A DNA stretch of 64,000 bases from Herbiconiux sp. Its GTDB lineage: Bacteria > Actinomycetota > Actinomycetes > Actinomycetales > Microbacteriaceae. The notes beneath the pieces were generated by a model. That model was not told the origin of the DNA and did not search any database. It worked only from the letters and a program-made list of their open reading frames with translations. The DNA lies in assembly GCF_004297105.1 (NCBI RefSeq), contig NZ_SCVE01000006.1, positions 1 through 64,000 on the forward strand, written 5' to 3'. Made by a program: the position numbers and the translations under genes. Positions 33,608 through 41,887 of this stretch are shown piece by piece (the first letter of the stretch is position 1; each line of letters starts with the position of its first letter).

Positions 33608-34840
33608 TCAGCGGTCGTGCATCGTGAAGGCGCGCGCGAGTGTGCGGCCGAGTGGGGGCAGGGAGGCGGTCGCGACCACGGCGCGGCGCAGGGCGAAGCC
33701 GGCGGCCGACGTGGGGCGGCCCATGGTCATGTTGAACTCGGAGATGCGCGCGGCCGCGCGGGCCGAGCGCAGGCGGGCGCGGCCGAGATCGGCCAGCGGC
33801 GACGCCGCGTCGTGCGGCGGCGAGCCGAGCGCGGCGAGGAGCGCCGGCATCCGCTCGGCCAGTGCATCCGCGTCGAGCCAGCCGAGGTTCATGCCCTGCC
33901 CGCCGATCGGGCTCACCTCGTGTGCGGCGTCGCCTATCACCGCCAGACGCCCGTCGTCGGAGGCCATTCGGGACAGGATGCGGCGCCGCACGCCGAAGGC
34001 GCTGCTCATCGTCGCGGTGGCGGGGTCGGGCGCGGCTTCAGGCGCGATGCGCTCGGCGATCAGCCGTGCCAGCAGTGCCGCATCCGCGCTCTCGTCGCCG
34101 ACGCCCGCGGGGAGATGCGTCACCCAGCGTCGCCGCCCGGCAGGGAGCGGGAACGACTCCACGATCCCCGACGGGTGCAGGTGCAGCACCGCGAGCGCGC
34201 CGTCGCCGGTCGCGTCGGCGAAGTCGCCCATGAGGTAGCGATACGGGTAGCTCCGGCCGGCACCCCGCTGACCCAGCGCGGCCGCGACCACCCCCGACAG
34301 GCCGTCCGCGCCCACCGCCATCCTCGCTCGCACCGAGGGGAGGCCGCCACCGAGATCGAGGCGAACGGATGCCGCCTCCCGCCCCACCCGCAGCACCTCC
34401 ACGCCGGTGCGCAGCGCATCCGGAGCCAGCTCGGCGAGTCGCGTGCGCAGGATCCGCTCGGTCTCGAGCTGTGGCAGCGAGACCACGAACGGCAGCTGCG
34501 CGCCGGTCGAGGCGAAGTCGAGCCGGGCGCGCTCCCGGCCGTGGATGCGCAGCACACCGCGGTCGATCCGCACGCCCGCCACCACGATCTCGTCGAGAAC
34601 GCCCAGCCGCCCGAGCGCGGCGAGCGAGGGCGGGTGGATACCGATCGCCCGGGAGTGCCGATGCGCTCGGGAGCGCTTGTCGAACACCACGACGTCGATC
34701 CCCCGCTGGGCCAGGGCCGCCGCGAAGAACACGCCGACCGGGCCTGCCCCGACGATCGCGACATCGTGTATCCGCGGGGCAGGCCCGTCGGCGGCTGCGG
34801 AGCGTGGGAGCTCCGGCGCAGGCGACTCCCCGTCAGGCAT
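33608..34840 (-). CDS. FAD-dependent monooxygenase
   Basis: This 410-residue class A flavoprotein hydroxylase has the FAD-binding IVGAGPVGVFFAAALAQRG near 29-47, the DG-type segment AVGADGLSGVVAAALG in the middle, and VIGDAAHEVSPIGGQGMNLG near 305-324. This type of enzyme hydroxylates aromatic rings. It overlaps the methyltransferase gene by eight bases and is the third gene of the PKS operon; in Streptomyces SrsC has this place and hydroxylates the resorcinol ring. I infer a similar role. Confidence 0.85.
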   Translation of the reverse strand: MPDGESPAPELPRSAAADGPAPRIHDVAIVGAGPVGVFFAAALAQRGIDVVVFDKRSRAHRHSRAIGIHPPSLAALGRLGVLDEIVVAGVRIDRGVLRIHGRERARLDFASTGAQLPFVVSLPQLETERILRTRLAELAPDALRTGVEVLRVGREAASVRLDLGGGLPSVRARMAVGADGLSGVVAAALGQRGAGRSYPYRYLMGDFADATGDGALAVLHLHPSGIVESFPLPAGRRRWVTHLPAGVGDESADAALLARLIAERIAPEAAPDPATATMSSAFGVRRRILSRMASDDGRLAVIGDAAHEVSPIGGQGMNLGWLDADALAERMPALLAALGSPPHDAASPLADLGRARLRSARAAARISEFNMTMGRPTSAAGFALRRAVVATASLPPLGRTLARAFTMHDR

Positions 34841-35570
34841 CCGGAATCGGCACGGTGTCGCGGGCGGCGGCACTCGCGGCGTAGCTCAGCAGCACGCGAT
34901 AGGGCGCCTGGGTCTCCACGATCCAGTCGCGGCGTGCGGCCACGCGCAACTCGCCCTCGGTGTAGCTGCGACGGATGGAGGTGAGGCCGTCCTCGCGGAT
35001 GAACGAGTTGCGCAGTGGCAGTGTCGCCACCGAGAACGCCGCGTAGGCGAGCGGGCTGCGCCGGATGTCACTGTGGATCGAGAGGCCTCGGCAGAGCAGC
35101 TCGCAGTCGATCAGCAGGTCGGCGAGCTGCTCGGCATCGAGGTGGTGCAGCACGTGGTTCGAGATCACGAAGTCGAAGCGCACCGCGATCTCCACGAGGG
35201 CCGCACTCGTGGTGCGCAGGAAGCGCACGCCGTCGGGGTTCGGCGCGCGCTCGGCGAAGTCCAGGGCGCGCGGGTCGGGATCGATGGCCGTCACCTCGAG
35301 CAGCAGTCGGTCTCTGGCCGCCCAGTGGGCGAGGGCACGGGCCACGTCTCCCCCGCCGCATCCGATGTCCAGCAGCGCCGACGGCTCGGTGCGCGACAGG
35401 AGCGGCCGGATGCGTCGCCGGTACGTGTCGTGCCAGCCCGCCACCACCCGGTTCACGAGCCGGAACTGCTCGTAGGTGCGGTTGAGGGTGAGCAGATTGC
35501 AGTCCGGCTCGTCCATGCGTTCGCGCGCATCGACCGCGCGCTTGCGCATCGAGGGGATTCCGAACGCCAC
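34833..35570 (-). CDS. SAM-dependent methyltransferase
   Basis: The 245-residue class I methyltransferase has motif I LLDIGCGGGDVARAL at about 66-80 and an acidic residue after strand 2 in VTAIDPDPRALDFA. FVISNHVLHHLD is the post-II region. It lies three bases after the PKS stop and overlaps the FAD gene. In the comparable srsABC operon SrsB methylates the polyketide ring, and that is the most likely role here. Confidence 0.83.
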   Translation of the reverse strand: MAFGIPSMRKRAVDARERMDEPDCNLLTLNRTYEQFRLVNRVVAGWHDTYRRRIRPLLSRTEPSALLDIGCGGGDVARALAHWAARDRLLLEVTAIDPDPRALDFAERAPNPDGVRFLRTTSAALVEIAVRFDFVISNHVLHHLDAEQLADLLIDCELLCRGLSIHSDIRRSPLAYAAFSVATLPLRNSFIREDGLTSIRRSYTEGELRVAARRDWIVETQAPYRVLLSYAASAAARDTVPIPDA

Positions 35571-35573
35571 GCT

Positions 35574-36734
35574 CTAGGCCTCCCGGGCGGACCGCAGTGT
35601 CATCAGTCCCGTCTCCACGGTGAGGCCGGGGCCGAACGCCATGGCACACACGCGGTCGCCGGCAGATGCCCCGCCGTCATCGACCGAACCGGGCCAGCCG
35701 TCCATGATCGCCTTCAGCACGAAGAGGATCGTGGCACTCGACATGTTGCCGTACTCGCGCAGCACGCCCCGCGAGGGCGTGAGCTGAGCCTCGGAGAGCT
35801 GCAGCTTCGCCTCCACCTTGTCCAGGATGCTCCGGCCGCCGGGGTGGATCGCCCAGTGAGCGATCGACTCGTGCGGGGCATCCACGAGTTGCGTCTCGCG
35901 CGCCAGGAGCGGCTCGAGCGCGCCGGAGATGTGCTGGTCGATGATCTTGGGCACGTACGAGCTGAGGATCATCTCGAAGCCCTCGTCGCCGATCTTCCAC
36001 GCCATGTCCTCTTCGCCGACCGGGGTGAGCACGCTCTCGAACGCATCGAGGTCGAGCACGGGCGAGGATGACGGCAGGTCACGCGCCGTCACGATCGCGG
36101 CCGCCGCCCCATCGGCGAACACCGACGACGCCACGATCTGGTCGGGTTCGTTCGACGAGCGCATGTGCAGGGTGCAGAGTTCGACGCTCACCACCAGCAC
36201 GACGGCATCCGGTTCGGCCTCGCAGAACGACTTGGCCATCCGGAGCGCGGGGAACGCGGCGTAGCAGCCCATGAAGCCCACGTGATAGCGGAGGGTGCTC
36301 GGCGCGAGGCCGAGTTGGCGCACGAGCACGTAGTCGGGGCCGGGGGCGAAGAAGCCGGTGCACGACACGGTCACCACATGGGTGATGTCGGCGGCGGTGA
36401 TTCCCTCGACGGCGTCGAGCGCCTTGCGGCCCGCCTCCACGTAGAGGGCGCTGGCGCGCTCGATGTAGAGCTCGTTGCGCGCCTTCGTGGAGGGGGCGAG
36501 CAGGTGGCCGCTGGCGAGGTCGAAGAACTGCGGATGCTCCGTCTGCGTGTCGAGGGTGAGCTCGTCGATCACGGTGTAGCGCGTGTCGATGCCCGATCCG
36601 TCGAAGGAGGCGGAGACGAGGCGGGTGCCGAGCCGGGTGAGGCCGGGCTGCGACGCGAACACGTCGCGCACCTGGGGCTGCCTGAGGACTGTGGCCGGAA
36701 TCGCGGTCTGGATGGTTCGCACGCTCACTGCCAT
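35574..36734 (-). CDS. Type III polyketide synthase
   Basis: This 386-residue chalcone-synthase-like enzyme condenses malonyl units onto a starter acyl-CoA with one active site. The catalytic triad is complete: Cys157 in GFMGCYAAFPALR, His297 in HWAIHPGGRSILDKVE, and Asn330 in REYGNMSSATI. The GPG-like loop FGPG near the end is also present. Together with the methyltransferase and flavin hydroxylase it resembles the alkylresorcinol/phenolic-lipid systems of Streptomyces. The starter unit cannot be told. Its start codon lies inside a dyad (36733-36774), which suggests repression at this point. Confidence 0.93.
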   Translation of the reverse strand: MAVSVRTIQTAIPATVLRQPQVRDVFASQPGLTRLGTRLVSASFDGSGIDTRYTVIDELTLDTQTEHPQFFDLASGHLLAPSTKARNELYIERASALYVEAGRKALDAVEGITAADITHVVTVSCTGFFAPGPDYVLVRQLGLAPSTLRYHVGFMGCYAAFPALRMAKSFCEAEPDAVVLVVSVELCTLHMRSSNEPDQIVASSVFADGAAAAIVTARDLPSSSPVLDLDAFESVLTPVGEEDMAWKIGDEGFEMILSSYVPKIIDQHISGALEPLLARETQLVDAPHESIAHWAIHPGGRSILDKVEAKLQLSEAQLTPSRGVLREYGNMSSATILFVLKAIMDGWPGSVDDGGASAGDRVCAMAFGPGLTVETGLMTLRSAREA

Positions 36735-36774
36735 AGGCCCATGTAAGCACGATCATGTGCCTGCATGGGCCTAT
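36733..36774 (-). promoter_or_regulatory. Dyad overlapping the PKS start codon
   Basis: ATAGGCCCATG (36733-36743) and CATGGGCCTAT (36764-36774) are perfect 11-bp inverted copies, with centres 31 bases (three helical turns) apart. The proximal arm covers the start codon. A regulator bound to both halves would block the PKS operon. Confidence 0.6.
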
Positions 36775-36825
36775 CGCAGCAATGTCCCACCGGTCGAACC
36801 CTTGAGCACACCCACTGAGCGCACA

Positions 36826-36878
36826 GGGTCGCAGGATTTGTCGCCAAAGTACCGGTCAGGCGACAAATCTTGCGACCC
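36826..36878. terminator. 20-bp-stem inverted repeat
   Basis: Arms at 36826-36845 and 36859-36878 pair over 20 positions with one G-U, around a 13-base loop. It lies 29 bases beyond the stop of the FMN reductase gene on the minus strand and probably ends that unit. No U tract follows. Confidence 0.6.
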
Positions 36879-36906
36879 AGCCCAAGCAGGTGTGGCTGTG
36901 TCGGGC

Positions 36907-37554
36907 CTACTGGGCGCCGTAGGCACCGATCGGGCTGAACGAGGAGTCGAGGGCGAACGGGTCCTTGACCTCGGTGGAGCGCTTCGACACCGCCACCGCG
37001 GCGGCGAGTTCGCCTGCCGCACGGCGGATGCGGTCGGGAAGCGTGGGGAAGCCGTCATCCGCAGCGCCGTGCCCCCAGTCCTCGGTGGCGGCGAACACGC
37101 TCGTCGGGAGCACGGATGCGCGCAGGTAGCTGAACAGTGGGCGCATCGCGTGGTCGAGGGCCAGCGAGTGCCGCGGGGTGCCACCGGTGGCGGCGATCAG
37201 CACCGGGAGGCCGGTGAGGGCCGTGTTGTCGATCACGTCGAAGAACGACTTGAACAGACCGCTGTAGCTCGCCGTGAAGATGGGCGTGGTGGCGATCAGA
37301 CCGTCGGCGTTGGAGACCGCATCGATCGCCCCCTGCAGCTTCGAGCTGGCGAAGCCGGTCATGAGGTTGCTCGTGATGTCGTTCGCCACGTCGCGGAGAT
37401 CGATCATGGTGAGTTCCACGTCGATGCCGCGGTCGCGGAGGTCGGCGACCGTCGCCTCCGCCAGCCGGTCGGCCAGGAGCCTCGTGGAGGAGGGCTGGCT
37501 GAGGCCTGCGGAGACGGCCACGAGCTTCTTGGGGCTGGATGTGTTCTCGGTCAT
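36907..37554 (-). CDS. NAD(P)H-dependent FMN reductase
   Basis: The 215-residue flavodoxin-like reductase is of the CE1759 family. It starts LVAVSAGLSQPSSTRLLADRLAE, with the phosphate-binding SQPSSTR loop, then ATTPIFTASYSGLFKSFFDV and AATGGTPRHSLALDHAMRPLF. It supplies reduced flavin, most probably to the LLM monooxygenase two bases upstream. The pair is usual in Actinobacteria. Confidence 0.88.
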   Translation of the reverse strand: MTENTSSPKKLVAVSAGLSQPSSTRLLADRLAEATVADLRDRGIDVELTMIDLRDVANDITSNLMTGFASSKLQGAIDAVSNADGLIATTPIFTASYSGLFKSFFDVIDNTALTGLPVLIAATGGTPRHSLALDHAMRPLFSYLRASVLPTSVFAATEDWGHGAADDGFPTLPDRIRRAAGELAAAVAVSKRSTEVKDPFALDSSFSPIGAYGAQ

Positions 37555-37556
37555 GA

Positions 37557-38783
37557 TCAGGCTCCCTTGATGCCGAAGGCGGCGCCGGTTCCGGCGCTGC
37601 GTGCTGTGCCGGCGCCCGCCCCGGCTCCGGCCAGTGCACCACTGCGGGCGGCCTCGGCGGCCACGACCGACTGGGCATCGGCCTCGGCGACCTCGCGGGC
37701 CGCGGCGCGGGCCGCCATCCGCTCGATCTGCGACTGGTGGGTGGGGCCGTCCGGAACGTGGGCGGGGCGCTTGGCGTCCATCTCCTTGCGGAGGGTGGGC
37801 ACCACGAGCTCGCCGAGCATGTCGAGCTGCTCGAGAACGGTCTTGAGGGGCAGGCCTGCGTGGTCCATCAGGAAGAGCTGGCGCTGGTAGTCACCGAAGG
37901 TGTCGCGGAACGTGAGCGTGCGGTCGATGACCTGCTGCGGGCTGCCCACCGTGAGGGGGGTCTGCTCGGTGAAGTCCTCGAGGCTCGGGCCGTGGCCGTA
38001 CACCGGAGCGTTGTCGAAGTACGGGCGGAACTGGTTCACCGCGTCCTGCGAGTTCTTGGCCATGAAGACCTGCCCGCCGAGGCCGACGTAGGCCTGGTCG
38101 GCCTGGCCGTGGCCGTAGTGCTCGAAGCGCTGGCGGTAGTAGGCGATGAGGCGCTGGAAGTGCTCCTTCGGCCAGAAGATGTGATTCGCGAAGAACCCGT
38201 CGCCGTAGTAGGCGGCCTGCTCGGCGATCTCAGGGCTGCGGATGCTGCCGTGCCAGACGAACGGAGCGACCCCGTCGAGCGGGCGCGGTGTGCTGGTGAA
38301 GCCCTGCAGAGGAGTGCGGAACGTGCCCTCCCAGTCGACGACGTCCTCATCCCAGAGGCGGCGGAGCAGGGCGTAGTTCTCGATGGCGAGGGGGATGCCC
38401 TGGCGGATGTCCTTGCCGAACCACGGGTAGACGGGGCCGGTGTTGCCACGGCCCATCATCATGTCGACGCGGCCGTCGGCCACGTGCTGGAGCATCGCGT
38501 AGTCTTCGGCGATCTTCACCGGATCGTTGGTGGTGATGAGCGTGGTGGCCGTGCTCAGCAGGAGGTTCTCGGTCTTGGCCGCGACGTAGCCGAGCATCGT
38601 CGTGGGGCTCGACGGAACGAAGGGCTCGTTGTGGTGCTCGCCGAGGGCGAAGACATCGAGGCCCACCTCTTCGGCCTTCTGCGCAATGGTCAGGATGGCC
38701 TTGATGCGCTCGTTCTCGGTGGGGGTGGTGTTGTTCGTCGGGTCGGTGGTGACGTCTCCGACGGTGAAGATTCCGAACTGCAT
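37557..38783 (-). CDS. LLM-class flavin monooxygenase
   Basis: This luciferase-like, FMNH2-dependent monooxygenase has 408 residues and fits the CE1758 family. It begins QFGIFTVGDVT and contains ALGEHHNEPFVPSSP, VADGRVDMMMGRGN and VWHGSIRSPEIAEQAAYYGDGFF. The last 55 residues are an Ala/Gly-rich tail. AGGAGT lies six bases before the ATG. The substrate is unknown; desulfonation or oxygenation of a small organic compound is typical of the class. Confidence 0.87.
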   Translation of the reverse strand: MQFGIFTVGDVTTDPTNNTTPTENERIKAILTIAQKAEEVGLDVFALGEHHNEPFVPSSPTTMLGYVAAKTENLLLSTATTLITTNDPVKIAEDYAMLQHVADGRVDMMMGRGNTGPVYPWFGKDIRQGIPLAIENYALLRRLWDEDVVDWEGTFRTPLQGFTSTPRPLDGVAPFVWHGSIRSPEIAEQAAYYGDGFFANHIFWPKEHFQRLIAYYRQRFEHYGHGQADQAYVGLGGQVFMAKNSQDAVNQFRPYFDNAPVYGHGPSLEDFTEQTPLTVGSPQQVIDRTLTFRDTFGDYQRQLFLMDHAGLPLKTVLEQLDMLGELVVPTLRKEMDAKRPAHVPDGPTHQSQIERMAARAAAREVAEADAQSVVAAEAARSGALAGAGAGAGTARSAGTGAAFGIKGA

Positions 38784-38807
38784 GGTCGACTCCTGGGTCG
38801 TGATCAT

Positions 38808-38827
38808 TTCAATGCGTTTGCATGAAT
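38808..38827. promoter_or_regulatory. Imperfect palindrome before the LLM gene
   Basis: TTCAATGC and GCATGAA face each other across a GTTT spacer with one unpaired A. The size and AT-rich sequence recall MarR-type operators. It is 25 bases upstream of the LLM start. Confidence 0.35.
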
Positions 38828-38871
38828 AATCTACTCAACAACTCGTCGCGGAATCTATTCCCGCGAACGAG

Positions 38872-38903
38872 AAGGGCCGCCATCCCGGAGGATGACGGCC
38901 CTT
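38872..38903 (-). terminator. rpsO terminator
   Basis: AAGGGCCGCCATCC (38872-38885) pairs with GGATGACGGCCCTT (38890-38903) with one G-U, and TTCTCGTT follows on the minus strand. It lies 41 bases past rpsO, with a second hairpin at about 38848-38866, and should separate rpsO from the inserted genes. Confidence 0.75.
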
Positions 38904-38944
38904 TCGAAGGAGTCACGACGATTCGTGACGAGGTGCTGCTTCGA

Positions 38945-39214
38945 CTAGCGGCGCAGGCCGAGTCGCTCGATGAGCGAACGGTAGCGGTCGATGTCGATGT
39001 CCTGGAGGTAACCCAGGAGGCGGCGGCGCTGGCCCACGAGCAGCAGCAGACCACGACGTGAGTGGTGGTCGTGCTTGTGCTCCTTGAGGTGCTCGGTGAG
39101 ATCCTTGATGCGACGGGTCATCATTGCGACCTGCACTTCGGGGGATCCGGTGTCACCGGGGTGGGTAGCGTACTCGTCGATGATCGCCTTCTTGACGTCT
39201 GCTTCGAGTGCCAT
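38945..39214 (-). CDS. rpsO: 30S ribosomal protein S15
   Basis: S15 binds 16S rRNA early in assembly of the small subunit. The 89-residue protein has the full family pattern: [20 protein letters not shown] near 17-36, [28 protein letters not shown] near 43-70. The ribosome site AAAGGGGA precedes the ATG. pnp normally follows directly but is 6.3 kb away here. Confidence 0.97.
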   Translation of the reverse strand: MALEADVKKAIIDEYATHPGDTGSPEVQVAMMTRRIKDLTEHLKEHKHDHHSRRGLLLLVGQRRRLLGYLQDIDIDRYRSLIERLGLRR

Positions 39215-39410
39215 AGATGGGATCCCCTTTCTCTCGTTGCGCGGTGCCGTCCAGCCTTGTGCTGCGGCTCTCTTTATCCGCGGCCGTTTTCACGGCAACC
39301 TGTAGAGCCTAGCAGAAACACGGCCGTAACAATCAGCAGCCCAGTTCGACCCCGCGGCGGGAACACACCAGACTGGAACAGCGTTGGTAGACCTCGGAAC
39401 GGATTCAACT

Positions 39411-40481
39411 ATGACACTCACCACACTCGGTTCGCCCCTCAGCACCGACACCCTCCCCGTGCTCGACCTCTCTCGCCTCTCCGGCTCTGATGCCGATGCA
39501 GAGGCCTTCCGCATCGACCTCCGCGAGGCCACCCACGACTACGGCTTCTTCTATCTCGTGGGCCACGGCGTGCCCCACGAGCTGATCGAGCGCGTGATGA
39601 CCACGGCTCGCGCCTTCTTCGATCTCCCGGAGGCCGACAAGCTGGCCATCGAGAACATCACGAGCCCGCACTTCCGCGGCTACACCCGCGTGGGCGGCGA
39701 GCTCACCCAGGGCAAGGTCGACTGGCGCGAGCAGATCGACATCGGCACCGAACGCGAGCCCGTCGAGATCACTGCCGACACTCCTGACTACATGCGACTC
39801 GAGGGTCCGAACCAGTGGCCGGATGCTCTGCCCGAGCTGCAGACGACGGTCGCCGAGTGGTACGACGAGCTGTCCCGTGTGAGCCTCACCCTCCTCCGCG
39901 CCTGGGCGGTTTCTCTCGGCGCTCCTGAGAACGTGTTCGACGAGGCCTTCGCCGAGCGACCGTCCACGCTCATCAAGATCGTGCGCTACCCCGGCAAGAG
40001 CGACCCGGAGCCCAAGCAGGGCGTGGGCGCCCATAAGGACAGCGGCGTTCTCACCCTCCTCCTCGTCGAGCCCGGCAAGGGCGGCCTGCAGGTGGAGAAG
40101 GACGGCGAGTGGATCGACGCTCCCCCGATGGACGACGCCTTCGTGGTGAACATCGGCGAACTGCTCGAGGTCGCCACCAACGGCTACCTCAAGGCCACCG
40201 TGCACCGCGTCATCTCGCCGCGCATCGGCGACGACCGCATCTCCATCCCCTTCTTCTACGCCCCGGCGCTCGACTCCACGATCCCCGTGCTGCCGCTGCC
40301 CGAGGCACTCGCGGCCGAGGCGAAGGGCATCACGGTCGATCCGACCAACCCGATCTTCTCGACCTACGGTGACAACGCGTTCAAGAGCCGTCTCCGCGCG
40401 CACCCGGATGTCGCGGCAATCCACCACTCCGACCTCGTGGAGCGCAACGCGGCCGCCGCCGCGCAGAACAACCAGGCGTGA
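39411..40481 (+). CDS. 2-oxoglutarate/Fe(II) oxygenase, IPNS-like
   Basis: The 356-residue protein belongs to the isopenicillin N synthase-like oxygenases. The iron ligands are His208-x-Asp210 in GAHKDSG and His265 in TVHRVISP, and Arg276-x-Ser278 in DRISIPFF binds the co-substrate. The N-terminal DIOX segment HDYGFFYLVGHGVP is present. These enzymes oxidise small molecules; the substrate is unknown. The stop overlaps the MFS gene by GTGA, so product export or substrate import may be linked. Confidence 0.87.
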   Translation: MTLTTLGSPLSTDTLPVLDLSRLSGSDADAEAFRIDLREATHDYGFFYLVGHGVPHELIERVMTTARAFFDLPEADKLAIENITSPHFRGYTRVGGELTQGKVDWREQIDIGTEREPVEITADTPDYMRLEGPNQWPDALPELQTTVAEWYDELSRVSLTLLRAWAVSLGAPENVFDEAFAERPSTLIKIVRYPGKSDPEPKQGVGAHKDSGVLTLLLVEPGKGGLQVEKDGEWIDAPPMDDAFVVNIGELLEVATNGYLKATVHRVISPRIGDDRISIPFFYAPALDSTIPVLPLPEALAAEAKGITVDPTNPIFSTYGDNAFKSRLRAHPDVAAIHHSDLVERNAAAAAQNNQA

Positions 40482-41881
40482 GCGGGGAGACCGGAGCACC
40501 TCCCCCGGAGCCCGCGCCCGAGCCGTCGACGCCCCCGCCTCCGAAGGTCGGCGGAACCGTCGGCGGCCCGGCCGGCGAACCGGCGAAGCGTCGCAATCCG
40601 TTCGTCGACCTCACGCCGCTGAGAGCGAGCCCCGCGTTCGCGCGACTCTGGGCCGGCCAGGCCATCTCGGGCATCGGCAGCCAGATGACCATCGTGGCGG
40701 TGGGTCTCGATGTCTACCGCCTCACCGGATCCACCCTCGCCGTGTCGGGCGTCGCCCTGTTCGCGCTGGTTCCGATCGTCTTGGCCGGTCTTTACGGCGG
40801 CATGCTCGCCGACGCCTTCGACCGCCGCAGGGTGGCACTCATCGCGGCGATCGTGGCGTGGTCGTCGACGGCCTTGCTCGCGGCGCTCGCCTGGGGCGGA
40901 GCCGACAGCGTGGCGGCGCTGTACGCCCTCGCCACGGTGAATGCCGTGGCCGCGACCGTCATCCAGACCACCCGGTCGGCGATCTACCCGCGCATCCTCC
41001 CCCGCGAGCTGCTGCCGGCCGCGGCCGCGCTCAACGGCATCACCATCGGGATCATGGTGACTCTCGGCCCCGCACTCGCGGGTGTGCTCGTGGCCACGGT
41101 CGGGTACGGGTGGACCTATTCCGCCGACGTCGTGCTCTTCATCGCCGCTTTCGTGGGCATCATCGGGCTGCCGCGCATCCTGCCTGAGGGCGAGATCAGA
41201 CGGCCCGGGCTCGAGTCGCTGCGACAGGGCTTCGCGTTCCTCAAGCGTGCCCCGAACATCCGGGCGTCGTTCCTGATCGACATCGCGGCCATGACCTTCG
41301 GGCAGCCGCGTGTGCTCTATCCGGCGCTCGGCGTGCTGGTGCTCGGCGGCGGGCCGATCACGGTGGGCATCCTCACCGCCACGTTCGCGGTGGGGTCGAT
41401 GCTGGCCTCGATCTTCTCGGGGCGGCTCGGCCACGTGCGGTGGCAGGGGCGGGCGATCGCCCGGGCCGTGCAGAGCTACGGGGTGTTCATCGCGCTGTTC
41501 GGCGTGGTCATCCTGGTGGCGTTCCTCTCGGGGACCCCCGCGAGCCAGGACCTCGCCGACGCCAACGTCGTGGCCATCGTGCTCGCTGCGCTCGCCCTCG
41601 TGGGCGCCGGCGCGAGCGACGAGGTCAGCGCCATCTTCCGCAGCACCATGCTGCAGACCGCCGTGCCCGACAACATGCGGGGGCGGCTGCAGGGCGTTTT
41701 CACCGTGGTGGTGACGGGCGGGCCGCGCATCGGCGACCTCTACGTGGGCGCGCTCTCGGTGTTCGCCGCCCTGTGGTTCCCGCCACTCGTGGGCGGCTTG
41801 GCGATCGTGGTGGTGGCGGCCGTCATCGTGCGCTTCGTGCACAGCTTCCGCGCCTACGACGCGCTCGACCCACAGCCCTGA
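40478..41881 (+). CDS. MFS transporter (EntS-like)
   Basis: The 467-residue major facilitator has twelve expected membrane helices after a Pro-rich, probably disordered N-terminus of about 45 residues. The loop 2-3 motif GGMLADAFDRRRVAL near 107-121 is clear. The protein resembles the MFS_3/enterobactin exporter group, so export is more likely than uptake. It is translationally coupled to the oxygenase and convergent with the HelD gene. Confidence 0.85.
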   Translation: MSGETGAPPPEPAPEPSTPPPPKVGGTVGGPAGEPAKRRNPFVDLTPLRASPAFARLWAGQAISGIGSQMTIVAVGLDVYRLTGSTLAVSGVALFALVPIVLAGLYGGMLADAFDRRRVALIAAIVAWSSTALLAALAWGGADSVAALYALATVNAVAATVIQTTRSAIYPRILPRELLPAAAALNGITIGIMVTLGPALAGVLVATVGYGWTYSADVVLFIAAFVGIIGLPRILPEGEIRRPGLESLRQGFAFLKRAPNIRASFLIDIAAMTFGQPRVLYPALGVLVLGGGPITVGILTATFAVGSMLASIFSGRLGHVRWQGRAIARAVQSYGVFIALFGVVILVAFLSGTPASQDLADANVVAIVLAALALVGAGASDEVSAIFRSTMLQTAVPDNMRGRLQGVFTVVVTGGPRIGDLYVGALSVFAALWFPPLVGGLAIVVVAAVIVRFVHSFRAYDALDPQP

Positions 41882-41887
41882 GTTCCG

